Position numbers and translations under genes: made by a program
Source of the DNA: Pirellula staleyi DSM 6068
Lineage (GTDB): Bacteria > Planctomycetota > Planctomycetia > Pirellulales > Pirellulaceae
Assembly: GCA_945900945.1 (NCBI GenBank)
Contig: CAMDKL010000047.1
Location: forward strand, 1-37,367
DNA: 37,367 nt
Direction: 5' to 3'
The notes under the pieces: generated by a model
Seen by the model: the letters and a program-made list of their open reading frames with translations, nothing else
Databases searched by the model: none
Told to the model about the DNA's origin: nothing
Shown: in pieces, positions 1-8,114 of the stretch
Layout of the letters: each line of letters starts with the position of its first letter
How positions within the stretch are numbered: the stretch's first letter is position 1

Positions 1-328
1 AAACCGCGAGCACGGTTTATTGATTAGCCATTGGGCGTTGGCCTGGTCGGTATTGCGAGTTTCCTTGATTGCGCAACTTTTGTTCCGTGAGCGACCCCAG
101 CCAACTCGTGCCGCTTGGTGAACAAGGTTGGTAAGCTAGAAGAAGCGACCGACCGATTCGAAAGACCCCCTGTGACCTTGCGTCACGGGTGAATCAGGTT
201 CATTAGCTAACGAGCCTTGCGCTCCAGTCGGACAAGCCGACCGGGGACGAGTGGAGTGGGGACGAGAGAACTACGTACCAAACGTTTGGCGAGCGACACC
301 GGGAGGCTCGCGCCGCTCCGCTACTTTG
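1..328. other. Intergenic stretch, no gene seen
   Basis: I see no convincing coding frame here. A small hairpin is visible at about 168-189 (GTGAC, loop CTTGC, GTCAC, extended by C/G pairs). The first 50 bases resemble, in degenerate form, the GGCGTTAGCCCACGG repeats found between the pilus genes further on. It lies downstream of the dipeptidase stop codon, so the hairpin could act in transcription termination, but it has no clear U-tract. Confidence 0.4.
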
Positions 329-1558
329 TTAGCGTACGGCTGCCCCTTCGCATGCTTTTAATACTCGCATCATATTACCCGACATGATTTTGTGAATATC
401 GGCTTCTGAATATCCCTTTCTCAATAACAGCTCCGTGATTGCGGGATACTTCGAGACGTCCTCGAGTCCTTTTGGCAGCATATCCACGCCATCGAAGTCG
501 CCACCCAAGCCAACATGGTCAATGCCTGCAGTCTTGACGACGTGATCGATGTGCTCGGCTACGATAGCAATGCTGCCTGGAATGGTTGGATGGTTGGCTT
601 TCCATTTCAACATCGCATTCTTGCCTGCATCGGTATCGCTGCCGAACTCCTTGTCGATTGCACGCCGAGCACCAAACATGTCTTTGAGGTTCTTTGCTGA
701 CTCTGGGACAACGAATCCAGAAAAGAAATTGATCATTACCAGACCCCCGTTTTGCTTAACGCGGAGCAGAATGTCGTCTGGAACATTTCGGGGATGATCT
801 GCGATCGTCATTGCGGATGAATGCGAAAAAAGTATGGGCGCCTTGGTGATATTCAGAGCGTCGGACATCGTTGCAGGTGAGACGTGCGAAAGGTCCACCA
901 GCATTCCCATCCGATTCATTTCCCGAACGACCTCTTCGCCGAACGGGGAGAGCCCATCGCTCCGCGATGTATCGGTGGCTGCGTCGGCCCAATCAAGCGT
1001 GTCGCCGTGCGTTAGCGTCATGTATCGTGCTCCTCTCGAAAACAACTCCTTTAATTTGCCGAGCGAGTTCTCGATCGAGTGCCCACCTTCAACACCAATG
1101 AGCGAAGCGATCTTTCCCGACTTTCGGATTCGCTCGACGTCGCTCGAGGAGAGTGCGATTTCAAATACTTCCGGATACTTTCTCACCATCGAATAAACAC
1201 AATCTATCTGCTCCATGGTGGTTTGGAATGCAGTTCCGGCCTGTCGAGTCTTTGAGGGGACGTAGACAGACCAAAACTGAGCGCCCACGTTTCCAACTCG
1301 CAAACGCGGGATATCGGTGTGTAGCTTGGGTTCGTTCCAAAGATCTATTTTTTCGAAACGAATGTCATTGCGTTCACGAGCAGCCCAGGGCAAATCATTG
1401 TGCCCATCCCAGACGAATCCGCTCTCATGAATCTTGCGGGCCTTTTCCGAAATCTCAACCGGAGTCTCATCTCCACAGCACGAAATGGCCAAGCCAAAAA
1501 CGGTGAGGGCATACGTTTGAAAAACAGTCCATACGGCAAAAATTAAAAATCGATTCAT
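329..1558 (-). CDS. Secreted M19-family (membrane/renal-type) dipeptidase
   Basis: This is a zinc dipeptidase of peptidase family M19, which hydrolyses dipeptides and related amides with a two-metal centre. The family's metal and catalytic positions are visible from the ATG at 1558: H53 and D55 in DGHNDLPW, E157 in GVEGGHS, H225 in VDLSHVS, H246 in LFSHSSAM and D354 in LGGDFDG. The 409-residue length fits the family. The N-terminus (MNRFLIF, a hydrophobic stretch, then AISCCGDE) is a signal peptide; the double Cys could be a weak lipobox, so a lipoprotein is possible. The frame can be extended to a GTG at 1585, but this would put nine residues before the signal peptide, so the ATG is preferred. 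It stands alone, divergent from the arsenic genes. The substrate is unknown; the assignment to M19 is firm. Confidence 0.93.
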   Translation of the reverse strand: MNRFLIFAVWTVFQTYALTVFGLAISCCGDETPVEISEKARKIHESGFVWDGHNDLPWAARERNDIRFEKIDLWNEPKLHTDIPRLRVGNVGAQFWSVYVPSKTRQAGTAFQTTMEQIDCVYSMVRKYPEVFEIALSSSDVERIRKSGKIASLIGVEGGHSIENSLGKLKELFSRGARYMTLTHGDTLDWADAATDTSRSDGLSPFGEEVVREMNRMGMLVDLSHVSPATMSDALNITKAPILFSHSSAMTIADHPRNVPDDILLRVKQNGGLVMINFFSGFVVPESAKNLKDMFGARRAIDKEFGSDTDAGKNAMLKWKANHPTIPGSIAIVAEHIDHVVKTAGIDHVGLGGDFDGVDMLPKGLEDVSKYPAITELLLRKGYSEADIHKIMSGNMMRVLKACEGAAVR

Positions 1559-1754
1559 GGTTATAATGGGTTGCAAAAGTGGCACTATCTTTCATCTAGA
1601 TTGTCTAATCTTATCCGAAGTCTTTTCGTATTTGAAGCCGATCCCATTGTCGCTCCCTACTTCACGCAAGGATGCATAGGCGAAAAAAAACGGAATTGCA
1701 GATTACCGCTGCGGGAACGTCACGTCACGAACTGCTAAGTTTCGTGCGATCTTT

Positions 1755-1821
1755 TATTGTCGCCTTTCGCTCCGCGCAAGAATGGATAAACGCTACTTTC
1801 GCTGAGCGAATGGCGACAAAT
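1755..1821. repeat. Long imperfect palindrome (REP-like hairpin)
   Basis: TTGTCGCCTTTCGCTC at 1757-1772 pairs with GAGCGAATGGCGACAA at 1804-1819, with one mismatch in 16 positions. The inner part also carries CGCTCCGCG and CGCTACTTTCGC. From general familiarity, palindromes built on GTCGCCTTTCGCTCCGCG are common between genes in Pirellula-like planctomycetes. It is probably a dispersed repeat rather than a gene-specific signal. Confidence 0.6.
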
Positions 1822-2000
1822 GTTCTCCCCACGATGCGAAGCGAGATGACCTCGACAGTATCGCAACACCAGGAAATCTTAAAAAATTAAGGGTTCGTTC
1901 AAGGTGAGCTAGATGGGCCCAGGAATTGCGATGCACCAACCAAAAGATGTTAAATCAGCTGAATGGCTAGTCGCTTGCCTGTAGCTTTTTTAATAATTTA

Positions 2001-2038
2001 ATCGTTATTCGCGGCTATTCGCCGATAGTCGATACGAT
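2001..2038. promoter_or_regulatory. Possible operator upstream of arsD (imperfect dyad)
   Basis: CTAT at 2015-2018 is mirrored by ATAG at 2025-2028, and ATCGT at 2001-2005 by ACGAT at 2034-2038. The two dyads are slightly off-centre from each other. The position just upstream of an arsenic operon would suit an ArsR-type repressor site, but no arsR gene is visible and no consensus match is claimed. Confidence 0.25.
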
Positions 2039-2102
2039 AAGTTAGGTAAGGGCAACGATGACAAACACGAAAGCAATCGACAATGTTCGAGAGACAAATT
2101 CC

Positions 2103-2471
2103 ATGAAAACGATTCTGGTATACGACAAGCCCATGTGTTGTTCGACGGGTATTTGCGGCCCACAGGTCGATCCAAAATTGCCGCAGTTTGCTGCTGATCT
2201 AAACTGGCTCAAATCGCAAGGGCATCAGCTAACTCGCTTTAACTTGGCCCAACAACCCATGGCCTTCATTGAAAACAAAGATGTTCACCAGCTTTTGGGG
2301 AGCGAGGGAACAGATTGTTTGCCACTGATTCTAGTCGATGGCAAAATCGTTAGCCGCAAAGAGTACCCATCGCGAGAAGTGATGGCGAGCTGGGTCGACA
2401 TAGGTGCATCAAAACAATTGCTACCCGTTGCTAAGTCCGGTGGATGCTGTGGTTCAACAGATTGTTGTTAG
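2103..2471 (+). CDS. arsD: Arsenite efflux metallochaperone ArsD
   Basis: ArsD binds As(III) or Sb(III) in the cytosol and hands it to the ArsA ATPase; in some systems it also acts as a weak repressor. From the ATG at 2103 the protein is 122 residues, and the three metalloid-binding cysteines fall at C12, C13 and C18 (MCCSTGIC), the numbering known from E. coli ArsD. That agreement is the reason for this start; an in-frame ATG at 2058 would add 15 residues with no counterpart. RFNLAQQPMAF is another family motif. The protein ends with two vicinal pairs, C115-C116 and C121-C122, as in the plasmid-borne ArsD; these are reported to be dispensable there. arsA follows 39 bases later, so the two are almost certainly co-transcribed. 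Confidence 0.95.
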   Translation: MKTILVYDKPMCCSTGICGPQVDPKLPQFAADLNWLKSQGHQLTRFNLAQQPMAFIENKDVHQLLGSEGTDCLPLILVDGKIVSRKEYPSREVMASWVDIGASKQLLPVAKSGGCCGSTDCC

Positions 2472-2510
2472 TTCCACATAGTTGTCGATTTATAATGCAA
2501 TGGCCATTTC

Positions 2511-4289
2511 ATGAGATTCCTGGAACATACCACACGCAGCCTATTTTTCACTGGCAAAGGTGGTGTCGGCAAAACGTCCGTGGCATGCGCCGCCGCCGTT
2601 CAGCTTGCTGATACAGGCAAGAAGGTTTTGCTCGTGTCGACGGACCCAGCGTCCAATCTCGATGAAGTGCTCGGTACTCCGCTTGGGCATCACCCGACGG
2701 TCGTTCCCTCGGTTCCCGGACTCTCAGCGATGAACCTCGATCCGGAGAAGTCAGCAGCTGAATATCGTGAAAGAATGGTGGGCCCGTACCGAGGTAGGTT
2801 GCCTGCCGCGGCGGTCGCTAGTATGGAGGAGCAATTCTCAGGCTCTTGTACATTAGAAATTGCCGCGTTCGACGAGTTTTCACGGCTCTTGGGTGATGCA
2901 TCAGCCACAAGCGAATTTGACCATGTAATATTTGATACGGCACCAACGGGGCACACTTTGCGATTATTGACCTTGCCGTCTGCCTGGGCAGGCTTCATTG
3001 AGAAGAACACGACAGGCACATCGTGCCTCGGACCACTTGCAGGTTTGCAATCGCAACAAATGCTCTATCAAGATACGGTCAAAGCACTCGGCGATCCGCT
3101 GGTAACAACGCTTGTTCTCGTTGCTCGTGCCGAAGGATCGGCGTTGCGAGAAGCGGCTCGAACGAGCAAGGAGTTAGCAGGTCTTGGCGTACAGAATCAG
3201 CATCTGGTTGTCAACGGAGTCTTTATTGCAACAGAACCAAGCGATCGCTACGCGTTGGCTATGCAAAAGCGAGGAGAAACCGCGATGGACTTGATCCCTC
3301 GTGAGATCGAGAACTTGCCAAGAACGATCATCCCCTTGAGCGGTGGTGGAGTCCTTGGCATCGATGCACTTCGGACATTGGGGATCCAGCCAGCAAGTGG
3401 CTTGGGATTACAGCCTGCGGTAGACATCTCACCGTCTGGAAGCCTAAGCCACATTGAGACTCCATTAAAACTTGGAAAACTGATCGATGATTTGGCCAAA
3501 AAGAAACACGGTGTGATCCTTGCAATGGGCAAGGGAGGCGTTGGAAAAACCACGGTGGCGGCTGCAGTTGCCGTGGCCTTGGCTGAGCGAGGTTTCACCG
3601 TCCACCTTTCCACGACCGATCCTGCGGCCCACATCGCAGCTGCGGTGGCTGGTGTAACGATTGCAAATCTGTCTGTCAGCCGAATCGATCCAGTCGCTGA
3701 GACAGCCAAGTACTCGGCAAAGGTTATGAGCAACGCAGGTGAACGCTTGGATGAACAAGGGAAATCGCTGCTTGCCGAAGATCTGCGTTCGCCCTGCACG
3801 GAAGAGATCGCGGTGTTTCTCGCATTTGCGGATGCAGTTGCCGAAGGCATTGATGGATTTGTGGTGCTCGATACGGCTCCTACAGGTCACACTGTTTTGC
3901 TCCTTGATTCAGCCCTAGCGTATCATCGTGAAGTAACGCGTCAATCGAATCGAATGCCCGAAGCCGTAGTGCAGCTCTTGCCAAGGTTGCGTGATCCGGA
4001 CTTTACGCGAGTCCTGATCGTCACGCTGCCCGAAGCGACTCCCGTACACGAAGCGGCTTCGTTGCAACGTGACCTCCGACGAGCCGCGATCGAGCCATAC
4101 GCATGGGTCATCAATCAATGTTTGTCGCCGCTGTCGATTCACGATCCACTATTGCGAGAACGTCAATTGCACGAGCAAACTTACATTCGCGAAGTCATGG
4201 AACAACAGTCGCGTCGTACAGTTCTCATTCCATGGCAAATCGATCCTCCGGTTGGCAAAATAGGGCTTGAACACCTTCGTCAGAAATGA
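2511..4289 (+). CDS. arsA: Arsenical pump-driving ATPase ArsA (two-domain)
   Basis: ArsA is the cytosolic ATPase that energises arsenite or antimonite efflux through a membrane permease (ArsB or Acr3). The 592-residue protein has the classical duplicated A1-A2 layout. P-loops GKGGVGKTS and GKGGVGKTT sit at residues 15-23 and 340-348. The signal-transduction motif DTAPTGHT is present in both halves, at 142-149 and 454-461. The metalloid-binding cysteines are all retained: C113 (SGSCTLE) and C172 (TSCLGP) match E. coli positions exactly, and C429 (SPCTEE) corresponds to C422. It therefore looks fully functional. The stop overlaps the next start (ATGA at 4286-4289), implying translational coupling to the transporter that followed. 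That transporter is now deleted, so the efflux partner of this ATPase is not evident in the window. Confidence 0.96.
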   Translation: MRFLEHTTRSLFFTGKGGVGKTSVACAAAVQLADTGKKVLLVSTDPASNLDEVLGTPLGHHPTVVPSVPGLSAMNLDPEKSAAEYRERMVGPYRGRLPAAAVASMEEQFSGSCTLEIAAFDEFSRLLGDASATSEFDHVIFDTAPTGHTLRLLTLPSAWAGFIEKNTTGTSCLGPLAGLQSQQMLYQDTVKALGDPLVTTLVLVARAEGSALREAARTSKELAGLGVQNQHLVVNGVFIATEPSDRYALAMQKRGETAMDLIPREIENLPRTIIPLSGGGVLGIDALRTLGIQPASGLGLQPAVDISPSGSLSHIETPLKLGKLIDDLAKKKHGVILAMGKGGVGKTTVAAAVAVALAERGFTVHLSTTDPAAHIAAAVAGVTIANLSVSRIDPVAETAKYSAKVMSNAGERLDEQGKSLLAEDLRSPCTEEIAVFLAFADAVAEGIDGFVVLDTAPTGHTVLLLDSALAYHREVTRQSNRMPEAVVQLLPRLRDPDFTRVLIVTLPEATPVHEAASLQRDLRRAAIEPYAWVINQCLSPLSIHDPLLRERQLHEQTYIREVMEQQSRRTVLIPWQIDPPVGKIGLEHLRQK

Positions 4290-4808
4290 AACACCAGCCC
4301 GTGAGTTTTTCTAAAAAGCCGCCGCTGCCTCGATCTGTTTGGATCTTGAGCTTTGTTTCGTTCTTGGCGGACGTGTCCGGCGAGATGATGTACCCGCTGC
4401 TACCCCTCTTTACTCATCAGCGTACTGGCTCCTCAAAGACGCAATTCGGCGCTATGGAGGGTGCTGCTATCCTTATTGTATCGATGATGTCCGCATACGC
4501 TGGTTTTCGAAGTGATCGCAAAGGAAAAGGTGGAAGGCGGGTGCGATGGATTCGATTGGGTTACGGCCTACCTGTTATCGGCAAGGCGATTGTAGCCCTG
4601 GCAACAATATGACCAATTGTGGACTTGGGACGGATTCTATGCTCTAACGGGTGTGACAACCCTGATTGCAAGTCTTCTCACAGAAATTGTCTGGGATCAA
4701 TTCGGTCCGACCCAAGCGATGCTAATGGGCGCAGTCTTTGTAATCTTGGCAATGCTCGCACTTGCAATTCTTAGTCAATTTGTTGACTTTGAAAAATCGC
4801 GACATTAA
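4286..4808 (+). pseudogene. MFS transporter remnant with internal deletion
   Basis: Two pieces of one major facilitator protein lie here in different frames. The first, starting at the ATG that overlaps the arsA stop, encodes 108 residues with the N-terminal signature SFLADVSGEMMYPLLPLF (first membrane segment) and a motif-A-like GFRSDRKGKGGRR. It stops at 4612. The second, open in the third frame up to 4808, encodes DGFYALTGVTTLIASLL and WDQFGPTQAMLMGAVFV, which matches the last two membrane segments of the same family. A family member is about 400 residues; here the central segments, roughly TM4-TM10, are missing and the frame shifts at about 4590-4620. The coupling to arsA suggests the intact gene served arsenic efflux, but its substrate cannot be proved from the remnant. 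Confidence 0.8.
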
Positions 4809-5022
4809 TCGACATATTGTCAACGTTCTGAAGACAAATGGTGAGGCTGTTTTTGGTAAGGCGTCTAACCGTTTATCAATCGCCTCAATCCGACTGAAGT
4901 ATTCCAAACTTAGTGCCCGAAACAACTGAAAGGGCTTCGAATCCACTGGAGGGGGATTTTTAAATTCCGTAAATATTTTGCTAGCATTGAAGCATTGGTC
5001 GCCTGTCAGTAAGGTCGATACA

Positions 5023-6438
5023 TTGAAGAGTACTTTTTTTCGCTCGCAAGCGGTCAGCGCCACCAAGCGAATGCCAATTCTGCTAGCGTTTGTCTTTGCC
5101 TTGTTCGGCGTTCAGGTTTTGCATTCGCAGACCGACGAGTGGGCCGAGTTCCAGGAGCTTAAAAAGCGAGTCGATGAGCTGGAGAGTGCGCACACGTTCG
5201 CTGCTGAAGTAGCCAAAAAAACGCCAGCCGAATTATGCGAGAACTCCGATGCGAAGTGGGATGGCAAGCAGTCGAAAGAGGTCTCCTCTAAGCAATGGGC
5301 CGTCAAAATGGGCGGGCTCGTTCAAATGGACTATATCAATTGGGCCCAGGCAGATCCAGCGATTCCTAACACGAATGACTACTTTCAATTTCGTCGCCTT
5401 CGATTGGTAGCGGATGGAAAGGGTTATGGAGCCTGTGATTTCCGTCTACAATTGGCACTCGAACCGGATCCGTCCGGCGACAGTTTGCCTGGCGGTGCGA
5501 TATCCTCCCAAGTCAAAGATGCGTACCTTTCCATGAACGAAATCCCTTGGTTTGGGCGCATTCGCATTGGCAACTTCTTCGTTCCCTTTAGTTTGGAACA
5601 GGTCACGAACGATTCCAATAACATCTTTTTAGAGCGTTCTATCCCTACTCAAGGTGTCTTTACTGCCGACCGCGAAGTTGGTCTCGCAATTTACAATTGC
5701 AACGATACCAAGAGCCTAACATGGTCAAGTGGTGTCTTTTTTGATAGCATTAGCGACGCGACGCCGGTAAGAATTGACGATAACCAGGGCTGCCGTGTTA
5801 GCGGTCGTTTGACTTGGTTGCCATATTACGATGAGCCGAGCGATGGCCGCTATCTCATCCATACGGGCATAGGCGTTTTGTACACCCATGATCAAGACAA
5901 ACGGGTCGTGTTTCGGTCCCGACCTCAAATTCGCGAAGGGCCGCGTATCATCAATAGCGATCTTTTGCTTGCCGACCAATATACAACTGGAAACATAGAG
6001 TCCGCAATTGTCATGGGAAAAATCACGGTACAGGGGGAAGCGTTCCTTTCCACAGTCAACAATTTAGATGGTTCATCCAACCATGTGAGCGGTGCGTACC
6101 TTCACGCTAGTTTCTTCCTGACTGGTGAGAATCGGGTCTTTGAACGGTTTGGACAACATGGGGCACAGTTTGTTCGCAATGTCCCATTCAACAACTTTTC
6201 ACTTACTCCTGGCGGAGTTGGGTGGGGTGCCTGGGAAGCTAAATCGAGATGGTCGAATCTAGACCTAAATAACCTAAACGAAGGCCAGTACAACGATTTT
6301 ACGTTTGGATTTAATTGGTACTGGAACGATCGAGTTCGAATGATGTTGGATTGGATTCATCCGATAACAAGCCAGCAGACTGTATTTGGGGCCACCCATT
6401 CCGATATCCTTGCAAGTCGATTTGACTTCAATTGGTAA
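5023..6438 (+). CDS. Outer-membrane porin, phosphate-selective OprO/OprP-like family
   Basis: This is predicted to be a trimeric beta-barrel porin of the outer membrane. After a signal peptide (hydrophobic core PILLAFVFALFGVQVLHSQ) comes a short coiled coil (EFQELKKRVDELESAH), then barrel sequence typical of the Porin_O_P family: MGGLVQMDYINW, FQFRRLRLVADG and FRLQLALEPD. It ends in FDFNW, with the terminal aromatic residue expected for outer-membrane insertion. The TTG at 5023 is preferred: AAGGT lies eight bases upstream and it gives a basic n-region before the hydrophobic core. A TTG at 4978 and an ATG at 5071 are alternatives; the latter lacks basic residues. About 470 residues is normal for the family. 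Anion or phosphate selectivity is inferred from the family only. It lies 214 bases after the transporter remnant. Confidence 0.85.
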   Translation: MKSTFFRSQAVSATKRMPILLAFVFALFGVQVLHSQTDEWAEFQELKKRVDELESAHTFAAEVAKKTPAELCENSDAKWDGKQSKEVSSKQWAVKMGGLVQMDYINWAQADPAIPNTNDYFQFRRLRLVADGKGYGACDFRLQLALEPDPSGDSLPGGAISSQVKDAYLSMNEIPWFGRIRIGNFFVPFSLEQVTNDSNNIFLERSIPTQGVFTADREVGLAIYNCNDTKSLTWSSGVFFDSISDATPVRIDDNQGCRVSGRLTWLPYYDEPSDGRYLIHTGIGVLYTHDQDKRVVFRSRPQIREGPRIINSDLLLADQYTTGNIESAIVMGKITVQGEAFLSTVNNLDGSSNHVSGAYLHASFFLTGENRVFERFGQHGAQFVRNVPFNNFSLTPGGVGWGAWEAKSRWSNLDLNNLNEGQYNDFTFGFNWYWNDRVRMMLDWIHPITSQQTVFGATHSDILASRFDFNW

Positions 6439-6565
6439 CTGCCAATCTATGCCAAAGAACCGTTTGGATACTTTCTGAAGCCTTGACGGAAGTTTATTCG
6501 ACACATCTAGTGAGATCTCAGTTAGATTCTAATTCGAAAAGTTACATTTTCTATCGGGGGTTTGC

Positions 6566-7048
6566 ATGTCTCATTTCCGTCGTCCGGCGTTCACGCTTGT
6601 TGAATTGCTAGTCGTGATAGCGATTATCGGTATCCTAGTTGGATTATTGCTACCAGCAGTTCAGGCGGCTCGCGAGGCGGCGCGGCGAATGCAGTGTAGC
6701 AACAATACTAAGCAGATTTCATTGTCGCCTCACAATTACGAATTTGCCCATAAAAAGTTTCCACCGGGAGCGATCTCGGATCACCCAAGGCGTTATTTTA
6801 GCTCGTTGATGGACTTTGAAGTCGAGACTAAGAAAAACACATTAGAGATTGTTGTAGAAGAAAAACAACAGTTTTTTGGACACTTCTCGGTGGCGTCGAC
6901 TAATGGGCCAAGGGGAACGTCCACGTACGCCAGCCGTCACGTACGTCAGCCTGTCCTCAGACTGACACACCAAGCTACGTTATTAAGGCAGTTTTATTTC
7001 AAATACCAACGAACTACAAGCCCGACGCGCAAGCGAGGGAATGGATAG
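6566..7048 (+). pseudogene. Truncated DUF1559-type prepilin-like protein
   Basis: The N-terminus has a prepilin cleavage motif ([13 protein letters not shown], with Ala instead of Gly before the cut and Glu at +5), followed by the planctomycete DUF1559 signature ([15 protein letters not shown], then [16 protein letters not shown]). Intact members are about 300 residues or more. Here recognisable homology ends near residue 75 (about position 6790). The rest of the frame reads through unrelated sequence and then through a palindromic repeat, giving the tell-tale tail [10 protein letters not shown]. The missing part is not found on the other side of the repeats, so this is a decayed or truncated gene rather than a simple split. 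It may still be expressed as a short protein. Confidence 0.75.
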
Positions 7049-7168
7049 CCAGGTTCAGCCACGCTTTCCCTCGCTTGCGCTGCGGGCTTGTACCATATGT
7101 GCAACTTTAAAACTTGCTCGGCAATGCTCGATGTCCGGCTGAGGACAGCCGGACCTAAGTGAAATCAC
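6906..7168. repeat. Direct repeat copy A (three-palindrome element)
   Basis: About 260 bases are repeated in the same orientation at 8115-8377; by eye roughly nine bases in ten agree. The element contains three palindromes in order: GTCAGCCTG with CAGACTGAC (one mismatch in this copy); a 25-base arm at 7016-7040 pairing with 7067-7091 (two mismatches); and GTCCGGCT with AGCCGGAC near 7133-7153. Its last base is the first base of the rpn stop codon (7168-7170, minus strand). Confidence 0.85.
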
Positions 7169-8094
7169 TACGACGAAAAACGATTGCGTATCCGCAATTG
7201 TAGATCCGCAGTGAGCACCTCAAGCTGTTCCAAACTCATCGCAAGCAAGTCGGACTCCCGACTGACGGGCAATTGCATAATGGATTGGAGAGACCGAATA
7301 TGCCCAGTCCTTTCCTCCATTTTCCCCTCTAGTTTTCCTTCCAGTTTTCCTTCCAGTTTTCCTTCCAGCTTTGCTTCGGCTCGAGAAGCGTTGATTGCCC
7401 ATTGTTGGTCGCGAATGGCTTTTTCTCGTGCGTCGTACATGGCTTTATCCTCGGTAACAAGGGCGATTTGTGTGATGGTTTGAGTTGCCTGTTGAATTGC
7501 TTTTTGTGGGAACAGCCTTAGCAATTCCTGCGATTCGTATTCGTGGGCATGAAGTAGCCAGTACAGCCAGCAGTCAAGCATGCTGGCGGTTGCTAATTCC
7601 GTCTCACGTAGATTATACCGTCCAAGCTCCAGCGTGTGAATTTCCAAAGTTCCATCGAGCGTTCTACCTGACTCTTGGTCGGTAAGCCGGAAGGCATGAT
7701 GCACTTTTTCCGCATCTTTCCAAAGAATCCCGTCGATGAGGCAGATTGAAAACGCTGGTTTTAGTTCAGAATAATCGTCGCCAGCGTTAAGTTGACCAGC
7801 ATAAATCTCGCATCCGTAGAATACGATCCGCTGGACCAATCCATGAAAGATGGTCAGTTGCATTTCGATATCGTAGATGGCTCCCGATTGGTCGACCGCC
7901 TTGACATCGAGGATCGACAGTTTGTCGTCTTGGAAGTCCTGCAGGTTGTAGGGGTTTACGATTGTGACATCCGCGATCGGTGACCGAAGGCTAAGAATTG
8001 CATTGAGAAGACTAATCAATGCCAGCTTGTTCGCAGGCGTACCAAAGATCTTTTTGTAGGCAAAATCATTGATCGGACGGATACCAATTGGCAT
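7168..8094 (-). CDS. Rpn-family PD-(D/E)XK nuclease / putative transposase
   Basis: This belongs to the Rpn (recombination-promoting nuclease, PDDEXK_2) family, whose E. coli members are DNA endonucleases that promote RecA-independent horizontal recombination. The start PINDFAYKKIFGTPANK is diagnostic, and the active-site string D63...E77-x-Q79 (LDVKAVDQSGAIYDIEMQ) is intact. The usual C-terminal charged region is present and contains a four-residue repeat, KLEG, encoded by 12-bp tandem repeats at 7331-7366. The length of 308 residues is normal. The ATG at 8094 is chosen because the open frame beyond it (to a GTG at 8133) runs into repeat copy B. The gene is bracketed exactly by two direct repeats, suggesting the whole unit is mobile or was duplicated. 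The host role is unknown. Confidence 0.9.
   Translation of the reverse strand: MPIGIRPINDFAYKKIFGTPANKLALISLLNAILSLRSPIADVTIVNPYNLQDFQDDKLSILDVKAVDQSGAIYDIEMQLTIFHGLVQRIVFYGCEIYAGQLNAGDDYSELKPAFSICLIDGILWKDAEKVHHAFRLTDQESGRTLDGTLEIHTLELGRYNLRETELATASMLDCWLYWLLHAHEYESQELLRLFPQKAIQQATQTITQIALVTEDKAMYDAREKAIRDQQWAINASRAEAKLEGKLEGKLEGKLEGKMEERTGHIRSLQSIMQLPVSRESDLLAMSLEQLEVLTADLQLRIRNRFSS
7331..7366. repeat. 12-bp tandem repeat inside the rpn gene
   Basis: Three perfect units of AGTTTTCCTTCC lie head to tail, with partial units at both ends. On the coding (minus) strand they encode KLEG repeats in a charged, probably helical linker. As the unit is a multiple of three, copy-number changes would lengthen or shorten the linker without a frameshift. 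Confidence 0.9.
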
Positions 8095-8114
8095 TGTGGA
8101 ATCTTCAAAAAATC

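Larger units (their letters stand above)
1586..2102. other. Divergent intergenic region between dipeptidase and arsD
   Basis: No gene is supported here. A 72-codon open frame at 1672-1890 has no recognisable domain and runs through a large hairpin. The region should hold the dipeptidase promoter (minus) and the arsD promoter (plus). An AT-rich stretch at about 1985-2000 precedes a dyad described separately. Confidence 0.4.

Noticed and set aside
1672-1890. 72-codon open frame on the plus strand before arsD
   Set aside because: No domain, and it runs across a palindrome of a probable repeat; composition does not look coding.
3248-3850. 200-codon open frame on the minus strand inside arsA
   Set aside because: It is antisense to the well-supported arsA gene and has no recognisable motif.
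7331-7366. Short tandem repeats considered as CRISPR-like
   Set aside because: Units of 12 bp with no spacers, inside a coding region; they encode a KLEG linker.
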